Of a DNA stretch of 34,012 nucleotides, positions 6,914 to 15,269 are shown one piece after another (the first letter of the stretch is position 1; each line of letters begins with the position of its first letter). The DNA comes from an uncultured Flavobacteriaceae bacterium (GTDB lineage Bacteria > Bacteroidota > Bacteroidia > Flavobacteriales > Flavobacteriaceae): NCBI GenBank assembly GCA_947486785.1, contig CANKUU010000026.1, positions 1 through 34,012 of the forward strand, written 5' to 3'. The notes under the pieces are model-generated. The model did not search any database. It was not told where the DNA came from and saw only the letters and a list, made by a program, of their open reading frames with translations. The position numbers were made by a program, and so were the translations under genes.

Positions 6914-6947
6914 TTTGCTGCAACTAACGCCACTTTTCTTATATTTG
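6914..6947 (+). promoter_or_regulatory. Promoter of the mobilisation genes
   Basis: TTTG (6914-6917) and a perfect TATATTTG (6940-6947), matching TAnnTTTG, separated by 22 bp. The transcript would start just before the double hairpin at 6961-7025 and lead into the MobC-like gene and probably the relaxase. Confidence 0.65.
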
Positions 6948-6960
6948 TAGCGCAAATATT

Positions 6961-7025
6961 AGGGCAAGATGTGTTTTAAAGCCCCTCGAAACTCGGAACT
7001 TTAAAACTTCTTGCCGCGATAGCGG
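6961..7025. other. oriT: Candidate origin of transfer (oriT): nested inverted repeats
   Basis: GGCAAGA (6963-6969) pairs with TCTTGCC (7009-7015), and inside it TTTTAAAG (6974-6981) pairs with CTTTAAAA (6999-7006) around a GC-richer core. Next to it CCGC-GATA-GCGG (7014-7025) forms a second tight hairpin. Origins of transfer typically combine such repeats with a nic site close to the relaxosome genes, and the MobC-like gene starts 28 bp downstream. No nic consensus could be assigned. Because the block also lies in the 5' leader it could instead control mob expression. Confidence 0.45.
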
Positions 7026-7053
7026 AATTAGACCAACATTCGTAAACTCATTT

Positions 7054-7461
7054 ATGGTGGAAAAAAAGAAAAAAGTTACAGGAAGAAAACCTTTAAAAGA
7101 ACAAAAAAGAAAACCTTATAAATACTATTTAAACGACGCTGAATATGCGCTATTAGTTGCGCGCGTAAAAGACTCCGTTCATAGTACGGTTGCCTCCTAT
7201 GTACGTTCTGCATTACTAGATGATAGCTCTAAAGTTAGCCACATCAACCCAAAACTCTTTTTAAAGACCACTGCGGCACTTTCAACAGAAGTACATCGTC
7301 TAGGTACTAATATCAATCAATTAGCGCATTATACTAACCGTTTAGCCTTAGAGGGTAAATTGGAGCCTAAGATAAGTACCCAATTATCTGAAAGCTTAAA
7401 AGAATACCATAAACTACAATTAGAAATAGCAGCCACTTTAAAGGAAATCCTATTACATTAG
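7054..7461 (+). CDS. MobC-like relaxosome accessory protein
   Basis: 135 residues. A very basic N-terminus (VEKKKKVTGRKPLKEQKRK) leads into a ribbon-helix-helix-like unit: strand YKYYLNDAEYALL, then a helix pair ending SYVRSALLD. The C-terminal half, STEVHRLGTNINQLAHYTNRLA, is the motif that characterises MobC/BfmA-type mobilisation proteins. Such proteins bind oriT and help the relaxase open the strands. It is the first gene after the mob promoter and the candidate oriT, and the relaxase follows after a 162-bp repeat-filled gap. Confidence 0.85.
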   Translation: MVEKKKKVTGRKPLKEQKRKPYKYYLNDAEYALLVARVKDSVHSTVASYVRSALLDDSSKVSHINPKLFLKTTAALSTEVHRLGTNINQLAHYTNRLALEGKLEPKISTQLSESLKEYHKLQLEIAATLKEILLH

Positions 7462-7464
7462 CAT

Positions 7465-7585
7465 TTTGGTATTTTGGTACTTTAAATTTTTAGTATTTTT
7501 ATACTTTGAAACTTTGGTATTTTGGTACTTTAACGTTTTAGTATTTTTATATTTTGAAACTTTGGTATTTTGGTACTTTGGTATC
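7465..7585. repeat. 48-bp tandem repeats between mobC-like gene and relaxase
   Basis: Units begin TTTGGTATTTTGGTACTTT and span 7465-7512, 7513-7560 and a partial third copy 7561-7585. Within each unit the shorter word TTTGGTA is itself repeated. The strand is strongly T/G-biased and lacks C and A runs, and the region is not coding. It may be a binding array for relaxosome proteins, part of oriT, or a phase-variable spacer. Confidence 0.75.
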
Positions 7586-7623
7586 TAAGCCCTTAGTAGC
7601 CTTAACACCAACAACACTATTTT

Positions 7624-9183
7624 ATGGTAATTAAAATTTTAAAAAACGCAACAACTTTTAACGGTATTGATTATAGCGATAAAAAAGAAAAAAAGGGGCA
7701 AGGCAGCTTACTAGCCGCTAAAAATTTTCCAATCCCAAATTTAACTCCCGTTGAGCATGAAAAATACATGACTAAAATAGCTGGTCTTAATCCAAACGTA
7801 ACCAACAAACAATTTCATGTATCTATCTCGGCTAACGGAAAAGACACCTCTTTTAAAACTTTAGAAAAGGTGGCACATCAATATTTAGATTATATGGGCT
7901 ATCAAGACAACCCATACTTAATATATGCGCACAAAGACACAGAAAATAATCATATACATATTGTATCTACCAGAGTAAGTCCGGAAGGGGAAAAGATTTC
8001 CGATAGCTTAGAAAGAGCACGAACCCAAACCTTTATAAAGAAAGAGCTACATATTGATTTTTCTAAAAACATATCCGAAGAACTGAGTGAATCCTTATCG
8101 TATACTTTTAAGTCCATAGATGCATTTCGAGATATATTAGGTATAAAAGGGTATAAAATACGAAAGGTAAAAGATCGAATTGAAGTAATAAAAAGTGGTC
8201 GCGTACAGCATACATTAGACGGCAGAAAAATTCGCTCTAAATTGTTTAACAATAGGTTTGATTTTAAAAAAGCAAATCAAATTAAAGCGCATATCCACAA
8301 GTATTCTAAAGGCTCCGATTTGGCTCAATTGAGCAAGGTATTACATAAAAAATTCGGCTACCAACTTATTCCCAATTATACCTCCAAGGATATCGGTCCT
8401 AATGCTTTAAATTTCAAAAATGCAATTAAGGGCTACACCTTAATAGACCACAAGAATAAAACAGCGTATCGACATACGGATTTAGTTCAAATCCATACTT
8501 TAACACAAAACTTTGGCGCATCAGTTGATTCTCATGATTTACAAAAAGAAATTGAAGCCATTGCAAAGGAACCAACAACCTTGCTGGAAACGATTTCATT
8601 TTTTAGTAGTATAGGGTACACCTTAGAACGCAATGGAACTTTAAAGACGGAAACAGGTAGTACCGCAGCTGTATTGCCTAAAGCCTTGATCAATACGCTG
8701 CTTTATAATCAACGTATTGCTGATGTAACCAATGCCCAATATTCCCCTTATATCACAAAAGAATTATTAGCTCATTTATATCGCATACATATTAAAGATG
8801 TACCCTATACGCCTAAATCGCTCCCACCATCGACCTTATTAACTTATACTCAATTGGCAAACCACCTGATAAATGACGACACTTATACGAATCCTAATCT
8901 TAGCATTTACCATATTAAGGGGCATTCTATATTGGTAGACCGAAAAAAAGCAATTGTCGTAGACCTATTACAAGATTTACAACTTACCCAAGTTGCTAAA
9001 ACCCATATCATAAGGCAATCAAAACAAGAAGCTCCGCAGCATACACCTACGGATTACCCGAAAGAACACCAAGGTATACTGACTCCTATGTTAAATGCTA
9101 TGTTACAGCAGGAAGATACCAGCGACGATTTGGTGAACAAGAAAAAGAAAAAGAAAAAACGTTCAAACTCAATTAATTACTAA
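7624..9183 (+). CDS. VirD2-like relaxase (MOBP-type)
   Basis: 519 residues. The N-terminal domain is a relaxase/mobilisation nuclease: the likely nucleophile is Tyr17 in GIDYSDKK, and the metal-binding motif is HKDTENNHIHIVSTR at about residues 102-116, matching HxDxxNxHxHxV of VirD2-type enzymes. It would nick oriT and stay linked to the 5' end of the transferred strand. The C-terminal half (about 210-519) has no motif that I recognise; it ends in a lysine tail (KKKKKKKRSN), which could aid DNA or coupling-protein contact. The gene is 14 bp from the ParA/TraA-like gene, so it is read into the transfer operon. Start chosen because the residues after it match the family N-terminus. Confidence 0.9.
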   Translation: MVIKILKNATTFNGIDYSDKKEKKGQGSLLAAKNFPIPNLTPVEHEKYMTKIAGLNPNVTNKQFHVSISANGKDTSFKTLEKVAHQYLDYMGYQDNPYLIYAHKDTENNHIHIVSTRVSPEGEKISDSLERARTQTFIKKELHIDFSKNISEELSESLSYTFKSIDAFRDILGIKGYKIRKVKDRIEVIKSGRVQHTLDGRKIRSKLFNNRFDFKKANQIKAHIHKYSKGSDLAQLSKVLHKKFGYQLIPNYTSKDIGPNALNFKNAIKGYTLIDHKNKTAYRHTDLVQIHTLTQNFGASVDSHDLQKEIEAIAKEPTTLLETISFFSSIGYTLERNGTLKTETGSTAAVLPKALINTLLYNQRIADVTNAQYSPYITKELLAHLYRIHIKDVPYTPKSLPPSTLLTYTQLANHLINDDTYTNPNLSIYHIKGHSILVDRKKAIVVDLLQDLQLTQVAKTHIIRQSKQEAPQHTPTDYPKEHQGILTPMLNAMLQQEDTSDDLVNKKKKKKKRSNSINY

Positions 9184-9197
9184 TAAAAACATAAACC

Positions 9198-9821
9198 ATG
9201 AAAATAGCTATCGCTAATCAAAAAGGAGGCACAGGTAAGACTACGGTATGCATTACCTTTGAACATTACTTAAGGAGTAAAAATCTAATTAGTTTAAATA
9301 TAGATTTTGATATTCAATTAAGCTGGTATAACAGTTGGCTTTCTGCTACAACAGAGGGTGAAGAACAGGAAACTGTAGTAAGCCCTGCGGATTTAAACAA
9401 ATCCAAAAGTATACTCCAACAAATAAAAGATTATCCTGGTATCGTTTTATTTGATTTAGCTGGAAGTATTGCAAACAATAATTTAAGCCACGTATTACAC
9501 GAATGTGACCTTATTCTTTGCCCTTTTCAATATGAAGCCAAGAGCTTTGCCTCTACATTAACATTTTTAACCCTCCTAGAGCAAATGCATGTACAAGCAT
9601 CCATTGTTACGATACCTAATATGGTACAATCAAATGTTAGTTATGGTATCAAAGAACAAGTGCAGGCTGAGTTTAAAAAATATGCTACCATCGCTCCTGA
9701 GATTAAACATTGGGTAGATATGCAGCGTATTAACTATACTAATATAAATAAAAGGGTAATTGAAAACACCACTCCTACCTTTGATTTTATTTCTGAAAAT
9801 TTCCTTTTAAATATTAAGTAG
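9198..9821 (+). CDS. traA: ParA/MinD-type ATPase of the transfer operon (TraA-like)
   Basis: 207 residues. The deviant Walker A motif KGGTGKTT is at residues 9-16, the switch II region is VLFDLAGSIA near residue 85, and the LxxDFDIQ element is near residue 33. Members of this family precede the DUF3408 genes in Bacteroidetes conjugative elements, where they are called TraA; the exact job is not settled (positioning of the relaxosome or channel is a fair guess). It lacks an N-terminal DNA-binding domain. A second, separate ParA at 30407-31153 probably does plasmid partition, so the two should not be confused. Confidence 0.8.
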   Translation: MKIAIANQKGGTGKTTVCITFEHYLRSKNLISLNIDFDIQLSWYNSWLSATTEGEEQETVVSPADLNKSKSILQQIKDYPGIVLFDLAGSIANNNLSHVLHECDLILCPFQYEAKSFASTLTFLTLLEQMHVQASIVTIPNMVQSNVSYGIKEQVQAEFKKYATIAPEIKHWVDMQRINYTNINKRVIENTTPTFDFISENFLLNIK

Positions 9822-9886
9822 ATTATTTTTTTTACTTTTTTTAACATAATTGTTTTGTAATTATAATTATTAATAATATTTTCGAC

Positions 9887-10207
9887 ATGAAAAACGAGAA
9901 GAAAACACTAGCAGAAGTAAGAAAAGACCTTGCTTCCAATATTAGTATAACTAATATAAAAAAGAAGGAGCCGAAAACAGGAAAAAAAAACATTGCTTTA
10001 TCTTCCTATTTTGACTCTTGTGAAAATGAACATTTTGATTTTAAACATCGCACGTTATTAGACGCTGATGTTAATGATGCTTTGCTTTTAATAAAGGACC
10101 ATTACAACAAACCTATTAAGCACATTGCAAACATTATTCTCAAAGATTTCATACTCACACATAAAAAGGACATCATTGCTTTACAGCGTGAAAATAAATT
10201 ACTTTAA
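9887..10207 (+). CDS. DUF3408-like transfer protein (TraB/TraC position)
   Basis: 106 residues. A basic, flexible N-terminus (KKKEPKTGKKN) leads to a C-terminal helical part: FDFKHRTLLDADVNDALLLI, then NKPIKHIANIILKDFI. This layout, a short strand followed by helices after ParA/TraA, resembles the DUF3408 proteins of CTnDOT-type operons, which have a ribbon-helix-helix-like fold and probably bind DNA. Assignment rests mostly on position and outline. Upstream (9866-9877) lies the AT palindrome ATTATTAATAAT, which might be an operator. Confidence 0.55.
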   Translation: MKNEKKTLAEVRKDLASNISITNIKKKEPKTGKKNIALSSYFDSCENEHFDFKHRTLLDADVNDALLLIKDHYNKPIKHIANIILKDFILTHKKDIIALQRENKLL

Positions 10208-10209
10208 GT

Positions 10210-10614
10210 ATGAGCTTTATTTTTGGTCTATTGTTTATTTATATCCTTTATTATGCCTTGCTTATTTTTTTAGATAAGCAAGGTAAGGACACTTCAAACC
10301 AAAATTCATCTAGTGTAATTTTTACCGTTCCTAAACCTACTAGAATAACGAACGATGTTGTTCCTAAGTCCATTGAAATCCGTTCTCCTACCAGCGAAAC
10401 TTCTATTGCCATAAGAGCTAAAGAGAAGGAAAAAGAAGAAGAGGCTCGGTTAAAGGAAGTGGAACGCATAAAGTTAAAAAAAGAGGAAGAAGCGCGAGAA
10501 AAAGAATTAGCCAAACATCTTGCCCAAGCCAATGAGGAATATAGTGCTTTTGATGTGCTTTTAGAAACACAACAATATGCTAATGAAAAAAGTTTAGCCA
10601 TATTTAATACCTAA
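10210..10614 (+). CDS. Membrane-anchored coiled-coil protein (TraD position)
   Basis: 134 residues. One N-terminal membrane helix (residues 2-19), a linker rich in Ser/Thr/Pro, then a strongly charged coiled coil of alternating K, E, R and A (KEKEKEEEARLKEVERIKLK, about residues 71-105), and a short C-terminal part. It starts 2 bp after the upstream stop, and the following pilin-like gene starts 3 bp after its stop. In CTnDOT-type operons TraD sits here; sequence alone does not prove homology. It may be a structural or scaffold protein of the channel. Confidence 0.5.
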   Translation: MSFIFGLLFIYILYYALLIFLDKQGKDTSNQNSSSVIFTVPKPTRITNDVVPKSIEIRSPTSETSIAIRAKEKEKEEEARLKEVERIKLKKEEEAREKELAKHLAQANEEYSAFDVLLETQQYANEKSLAIFNT

Positions 10615-10617
10615 CCA

Positions 10618-10914
10618 ATGTCTATATTATCCATAATAACCTTAGTTGTTCAAAGTGAAGAAGATCTCAAAAAGATATCGAAAGTCGGACAAAATTCAGG
10701 ATCGGAAAGTTTGCTTCCTTATTTTATAGCTATAGATCGCTTTTTTATAGCAGTCTCTGTTATAATCTGTATTCTGGCGGGGTATAAAATATACCATAAC
10801 TATAATTTAGGTTCAGGCAATGCACTAAAATCTGCGGTTAACTATTACTACGGTATTGTATTTATACTTTTAATGCGTATGGTGGTCTTTAAGTTAGCTG
10901 GCGCCTCACTTTAA
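10618..10914 (+). CDS. Pilin-like membrane protein, diverged DUF4134/TraE paralogue
   Basis: 98 residues with two membrane helices (about 35-58 and 72-92). The segment GYKIYHNYNLGSGNALKSAV aligns with GAIKIYLNWNGGGQDVQKQI of the next gene, a proper DUF4134 protein, with the same spacing to the second helix. The N-terminus lacks a clear cleavable signal. It is probably a VirB2-like subunit or a partner of the main pilin. Having two such genes side by side is notable. Confidence 0.65.
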   Translation: MSILSIITLVVQSEEDLKKISKVGQNSGSESLLPYFIAIDRFFIAVSVIICILAGYKIYHNYNLGSGNALKSAVNYYYGIVFILLMRMVVFKLAGASL

Positions 10915-10957
10915 TTTATATAACTCTTAATAACTTAATCAATTAAACACATTTAAA

Positions 10958-11263
10958 ATGAAAAAAAAGTTAAACCTATTTATCGGAACCTTATTACTTA
11001 CCTCTTATGCAAGTGCACAAAGTATTGCAAATGGGGTTGCCCAAATTGAAAGCGCCACTACTCAGATTCAAGGATTAAAGGAGAAAATATCAACACTTCT
11101 TTATGTTGTTGCTGGTATTATTGCTTTGGTGGGGGCTATTAAAATTTACTTGAATTGGAATGGTGGTGGACAAGATGTTCAAAAGCAAATTGTAGGATGG
11201 GTTGCAGCGGCTCTGTTTTTTGCTTCGGCTGGAGCTATTGCAAACGGCTTTTTTGGTGCCTAA
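10958..11263 (+). CDS. traE: TraE-like pilin protein (DUF4134)
   Basis: 101 residues. A signal peptide with cleavage after YASAQ (about residue 21), an amphipathic stretch, then two membrane helices (about 47-66 and 82-99) joined by the polar loop KIYLNWNGGGQDVQ. This is the DUF4134 layout of TraE, the likely VirB2-type pilus or channel subunit in Bacteroidetes conjugation systems. The stop codon overlaps the start of the TraF-like gene (TAATG), so the two are translationally coupled. Confidence 0.8.
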   Translation: MKKKLNLFIGTLLLTSYASAQSIANGVAQIESATTQIQGLKEKISTLLYVVAGIIALVGAIKIYLNWNGGGQDVQKQIVGWVAAALFFASAGAIANGFFGA

Positions 11264-11610
11264 TGGAGAATTTAGATAATCAGGGGTACGAAGTTCATAA
11301 AGGACTTCAAACCCCTTTATCCTACAAAGGGTTTAAAGGGCATAATATATATATAGCCGTTGGTGTGCTTATCTCTGGACTTATTATAAGTTCTTTATTT
11401 ATGACCTTGTTCGGTAATTTTATTGCTATCCTAAGTTTAACGGCAATATGGTTAGGGGGGTACTTATATATCAAAATTCAACAAAAGAACGGACTTTACA
11501 AAAAGAAGCGACATCAAGGATTGTATATTATCATTAATAAATTCAAAATAAGAAATCATGTGGTATGGGAAATAAAGGAAAACAATTCGCCCTCAAATAT
11601 GCAGGAATAA
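11263..11610 (+). CDS. traF: TraF-like membrane protein (DUF4133, VirB3-like)
   Basis: 115 residues when started at the ATG at 11263, which overlaps the TraE stop; a longer reading of this frame from 11155 would lie inside TraE and is rejected. Two adjacent membrane helices lie at about residues 27-66, preceded by KGLQTPLSYKGFKGHNIY and followed by a basic tail (KKKRHQGLYIIINKFK). This matches DUF4133/TraF, the VirB3-like protein that recruits VirB4 to the membrane. The end overlaps the next gene by 46 bp. Confidence 0.8.
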   Translation: MENLDNQGYEVHKGLQTPLSYKGFKGHNIYIAVGVLISGLIISSLFMTLFGNFIAILSLTAIWLGGYLYIKIQQKNGLYKKKRHQGLYIIINKFKIRNHVVWEIKENNSPSNMQE

Positions 11611-12677
11611 AGCAACATGATTTTCCTATTCTCTATCACTTAGAGGGTGACTATAGCGTTCTTTTTGAAATCACTAATACTGATACTCCTACATACAATC
11701 AACACGCCTATTCTAATTTTAAGCTTTTGTATAGAGCTATAATCGATATCTTAGGAGAGTCGTATACCATTCAAAAGCACGATCTCCTTAGACCCGATGC
11801 ACCCCTCCTTACGTATCTTTCTATTACTAGAAATCCAACTCATTCTGGTTTTTTTCAATATAATGCTGAAGTATTTAATACTTTTAAAGACCATATTAAA
11901 GCCATACAAACACTATTTCATAGCAAGAATTTAACTTGTCGTATTCTAGATCGAGAAGAAATTAATGTATTAGTTGAAAATCATTTAAGACAAAACTTCA
12001 GCGCAGCTTCCTCCAATCTAGACCAAGTAGGCATCCATAACCACCATATCGCTATTGGTAATCAAAACCTAAAAATAGTAAGCTTAATCGATGTGGACGA
12101 GAGCCACTTTCCACTTTATCTAAATAATACCGATAAGAAACTAAAGCACCAAGAGCTAGATATTCTCAGCTTTTTGGATATTATTCCCACACTAGGATTA
12201 ACACATGTACTTTACAATCAAGTCATACGCATACCCTCACAAAAGCAGGAAATATTGAAATTAAAACAACGTATTCGCTTGTATGAATTGGCTAACCACC
12301 CGGGCAATGCTGCTGCCTTACATGATTGTAATATGCTATTAGAACAAGTAAAACTGAATCCACATACTATTGTATATCCAAGATATGATATTTTTTTACT
12401 AGGCTCAGACCAACTCATTGCAAAAGCCCTTAAACATATTCAATATCACTTACATAAAATAGGTGTAGTTCCTACAGAGAACTCCTTTAATCAATATTCT
12501 CTATTTAGTAACTCTTTCTTAGGACATAGTTCTAATCTAAATCAAGATTATGATCTATTTCCAACCACAGTTGATGCAGCGACTAGTCTATTATATAAAC
12601 ACTCGCCATCGCCCTCAAAGCAAAAAACCAAACACAACCTAAGACAAGTGGAACCTTTCGCTTTTACACTTAATTAA
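11565..12677 (+). CDS. ATPase-less VirB4/TraG N-terminal paralogue
   Basis: 370 residues that align along their whole length with the first 375 or so residues of the full VirB4-like protein encoded next: both have a start near ..FPILYHLEGDYS / ..YPVLYHKSGDIS, an inner SLIDVDESHFPLYL / NLIDVENPHLPLAL block, and an end of the form LGHSSNLNQDYDLFPTT / PGHTHHLSKKYDSFLTT. It stops exactly where the full protein enters its ATPase domain, so no Walker motifs are present. It is an intact frame with a sensible start, in the operon, overlapping the TraF gene by 46 bp. It may be a regulatory or structural partner of VirB4. A recent duplication is unlikely because the two copies have diverged widely. Confidence 0.8.
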   Translation: MGNKGKQFALKYAGIKQHDFPILYHLEGDYSVLFEITNTDTPTYNQHAYSNFKLLYRAIIDILGESYTIQKHDLLRPDAPLLTYLSITRNPTHSGFFQYNAEVFNTFKDHIKAIQTLFHSKNLTCRILDREEINVLVENHLRQNFSAASSNLDQVGIHNHHIAIGNQNLKIVSLIDVDESHFPLYLNNTDKKLKHQELDILSFLDIIPTLGLTHVLYNQVIRIPSQKQEILKLKQRIRLYELANHPGNAAALHDCNMLLEQVKLNPHTIVYPRYDIFLLGSDQLIAKALKHIQYHLHKIGVVPTENSFNQYSLFSNSFLGHSSNLNQDYDLFPTTVDAATSLLYKHSPSPSKQKTKHNLRQVEPFAFTLN

Positions 12678-12694
12678 AAGAAATCCTTTAGAAT

Positions 12695-15268
12695 ATGTAC
12701 AAAAAGCAGCTATTTCCTTTTGAATATATATGTACTGAAACCTTAGACTATCCAGTACTATATCATAAATCAGGAGATATTTCCGTTGTCTTTTCTATTG
12801 AAAATACGATTCAACAGTATTCCTGTGATCCCTCTTTATATCTTGACTTTCACCATTTACTAGTTAATATACAGCAACTATTAGGCGAACAACTAACGAT
12901 TCATAAACAAGATATTTTTTATAACGCTACCTATACCGCCTCCAAGGAAGATGATATATTATTGCAAGCTTTCGAAAACCACTTTGAGGGTAGGACTTAT
13001 CGTGATATTAAAACCTATTTCATCATAACAAGAACCCACTCAGGAAAAGCATATTCCGAATTTAGCACAGAAGAACTTGAAAATACCTTTCTTAAAATTG
13101 AGAAAGTATTCTCCTTACTTCGTGACCAAAATTTTAATCCCAAGGTATTAGACGAGGAAAAGATCGATATTTTGATTAAACGCTACTTAGCACAAAATTA
13201 TACCGACCCCTATTTCAGTTTAGATAACTTGTATGCTACTAAAAATCATCTTAGAAAAAAAGATGAAATAATTAAAACAATTAACCTTATAGATGTAGAA
13301 AATCCGCATTTACCTTTAGCACTAAAACCTTATAATCAGCTAAAAAACGATCCTAGTTATCCAACGTCTTTAATGCATTTTTTGCATACCACTCCTGGGG
13401 TTCCCAATATTACATTTAATCAAATTTTGAATATCCCCGATCAATTGGATTTAATAATGCTATTGGAGACCAAGAAGAACCGTCATATTAGCATGAATGA
13501 TACTGTTAATATGACCGCAGCGCAAGATATTGACAGGGTTATAAATAGTATTCATCAAACTAATGATGTCTTAGTGTATGTTCATTTTAATATCATATTA
13601 AAAGGTACACCTTCTGAGGTTAAAATAGCCACTAATTATATTGATGCACAACTTTCTAAAATAGGAATAACTAGATCACCACACATTTCAAATCAGCTTG
13701 AACTTTTCATTAATTCGATGCCGGGTCATACCCATCATCTTAGCAAAAAGTACGACTCTTTTTTAACGACCGCACAGCCTGCTTCATGTTTATTTTATAA
13801 TGAGTCACTGCCTAAAAGCGAATATGGCAATTTTAAATTTCGCTTGACAGACCGCCAAGGCGTACCTATAGCCATAGATGTATTAGATCTGCCGATGTCA
13901 ACAGGTAAAATTACCAATCGTAATGTGTTTGTACTAGGTCCTTCTGGTTCAGGAAAGTCCTTTGTTATGAATACCTATATGCATCAATTATACGTTCAAA
14001 ATACGGATGTAGTTATAATAGATACCGGTCATAGTTATAAAGGTTTATGCCAGTACGTCGGAGGTGATTATATAACCTATACAGAGGAAAATCCTATTAC
14101 GATGAATCCTTTCCTGTTCACGAAAAAGGAGTATAACCAAGAGAAACGCGATTTTCTTACGTCCTTAATTGCTTTGCTTTGGAAAGGAAAAGATGGGGTG
14201 TTAAGCCCCCTAGAACATACTGCTTTAAGCGAGGTAATCCGTAGCTATTACAAGGAGGTATTTAAACCGAAATCCTCTATTTCCGAACCCTCATTTAATA
14301 GCTTTTATGAATTTTCCATACCCGAACTCGATACCATACGAAAAAGCAATAACATCATAATTAATGTTGAAGAATATAGCTATGTACTAAAAGAATTTTA
14401 TAGAGGTGGTTCCTATGATAAGACCCTAAATAAGCAATCCTCCAATTCCTTATTTGAACAACAGTTCATAGTTTTTGAAATTGATAATATCAAAGATAAT
14501 CCTGTTTTATTTCCAATAGTGACCCTTATTATAATGGATGTATTTCTACAAAAAATGCGTTTAAAGCCTGGAAGGAAAACGCTAATGATCGAAGAAGCAT
14601 GGAAAGCCATAGCTTCGCCCATCATGGCTACCTATATTCAATACTTATATAAAACCGTGCGTAAATGGAACGGTCAAGCGATACTAGTAACTCAGGAGGT
14701 TGAAGATATCATCGGCAATGAGATATTAAAGAAAAGTGTTATAAATAACTCCGATACCATTTACCTATTAGACCAATCCAAATTGCGTAGTAATTACGAA
14801 GAAATTGCGGAATTACTCTCTTTAAGTGCAATAGAACAAAGTAAGATATTTACCATTAATAAATTACAAAATAAACAAAATCGCTCTAAGTTTAAAGAGG
14901 TATATATCTCCTTATCTGGGGAAGGAGATATATATGGTGTAGAGGTATCTACCATGCAATATTTTCTATTTAGTACTGAATCCGATGAGAAGCATGCGCG
15001 CGAAATATACGCTAAAAGACATCATAGTATGCGAGCAGGAATTATAGCAATGACGGAAGATTTTACTGCCAGTGGATTAAGCCCATCACATTTTTCTTTA
15101 AGCGTCATTAAGGACGATTTATATAACCAAACCTTAGCAATATATAAGGAGCATCTAGGTCAAGACCAAGCAAGAGCACGATTGGATGCTGACCTACGAG
15201 CATCCAACATAAATGAAACTAATTTTTATCGCAAGGTTATTAACCAACGCAGTATAATTAACGTGTAA
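12695..15268 (+). CDS. traG: VirB4-type conjugation ATPase (TraG)
   Basis: 857 residues, normal for the family. Residues 1-390 form the non-catalytic domain; the ATPase domain starts with NVFVLGPSGSGKSF (Walker A at about 413-420) and has Walker B TLMIEEAWKAIA near 630 and a QEVEDI element near 670. It powers assembly of the mating channel and pilus at the inner face of the membrane, together with the TraF/VirB3-like protein encoded just upstream. The start is 17 bp after the N-terminal paralogue, and the following secreted-protein gene begins 1 bp after its stop. Confidence 0.92.
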   Translation: MYKKQLFPFEYICTETLDYPVLYHKSGDISVVFSIENTIQQYSCDPSLYLDFHHLLVNIQQLLGEQLTIHKQDIFYNATYTASKEDDILLQAFENHFEGRTYRDIKTYFIITRTHSGKAYSEFSTEELENTFLKIEKVFSLLRDQNFNPKVLDEEKIDILIKRYLAQNYTDPYFSLDNLYATKNHLRKKDEIIKTINLIDVENPHLPLALKPYNQLKNDPSYPTSLMHFLHTTPGVPNITFNQILNIPDQLDLIMLLETKKNRHISMNDTVNMTAAQDIDRVINSIHQTNDVLVYVHFNIILKGTPSEVKIATNYIDAQLSKIGITRSPHISNQLELFINSMPGHTHHLSKKYDSFLTTAQPASCLFYNESLPKSEYGNFKFRLTDRQGVPIAIDVLDLPMSTGKITNRNVFVLGPSGSGKSFVMNTYMHQLYVQNTDVVIIDTGHSYKGLCQYVGGDYITYTEENPITMNPFLFTKKEYNQEKRDFLTSLIALLWKGKDGVLSPLEHTALSEVIRSYYKEVFKPKSSISEPSFNSFYEFSIPELDTIRKSNNIIINVEEYSYVLKEFYRGGSYDKTLNKQSSNSLFEQQFIVFEIDNIKDNPVLFPIVTLIIMDVFLQKMRLKPGRKTLMIEEAWKAIASPIMATYIQYLYKTVRKWNGQAILVTQEVEDIIGNEILKKSVINNSDTIYLLDQSKLRSNYEEIAELLSLSAIEQSKIFTINKLQNKQNRSKFKEVYISLSGEGDIYGVEVSTMQYFLFSTESDEKHAREIYAKRHHSMRAGIIAMTEDFTASGLSPSHFSLSVIKDDLYNQTLAIYKEHLGQDQARARLDADLRASNINETNFYRKVINQRSIINV

Positions 15269-15269
15269 T

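Noticed and set aside
7465-7585. CRISPR array
   Set aside because: Units are contiguous 48-bp tandem copies without unique spacers, and no cas genes are present.
11155-11262. Upstream extension of the TraF-like frame
   Set aside because: It lies inside the DUF4134 gene in another frame and translates to a Cys/Trp-rich stretch; the ATG at 11263 overlapping the upstream stop gives the normal family length.
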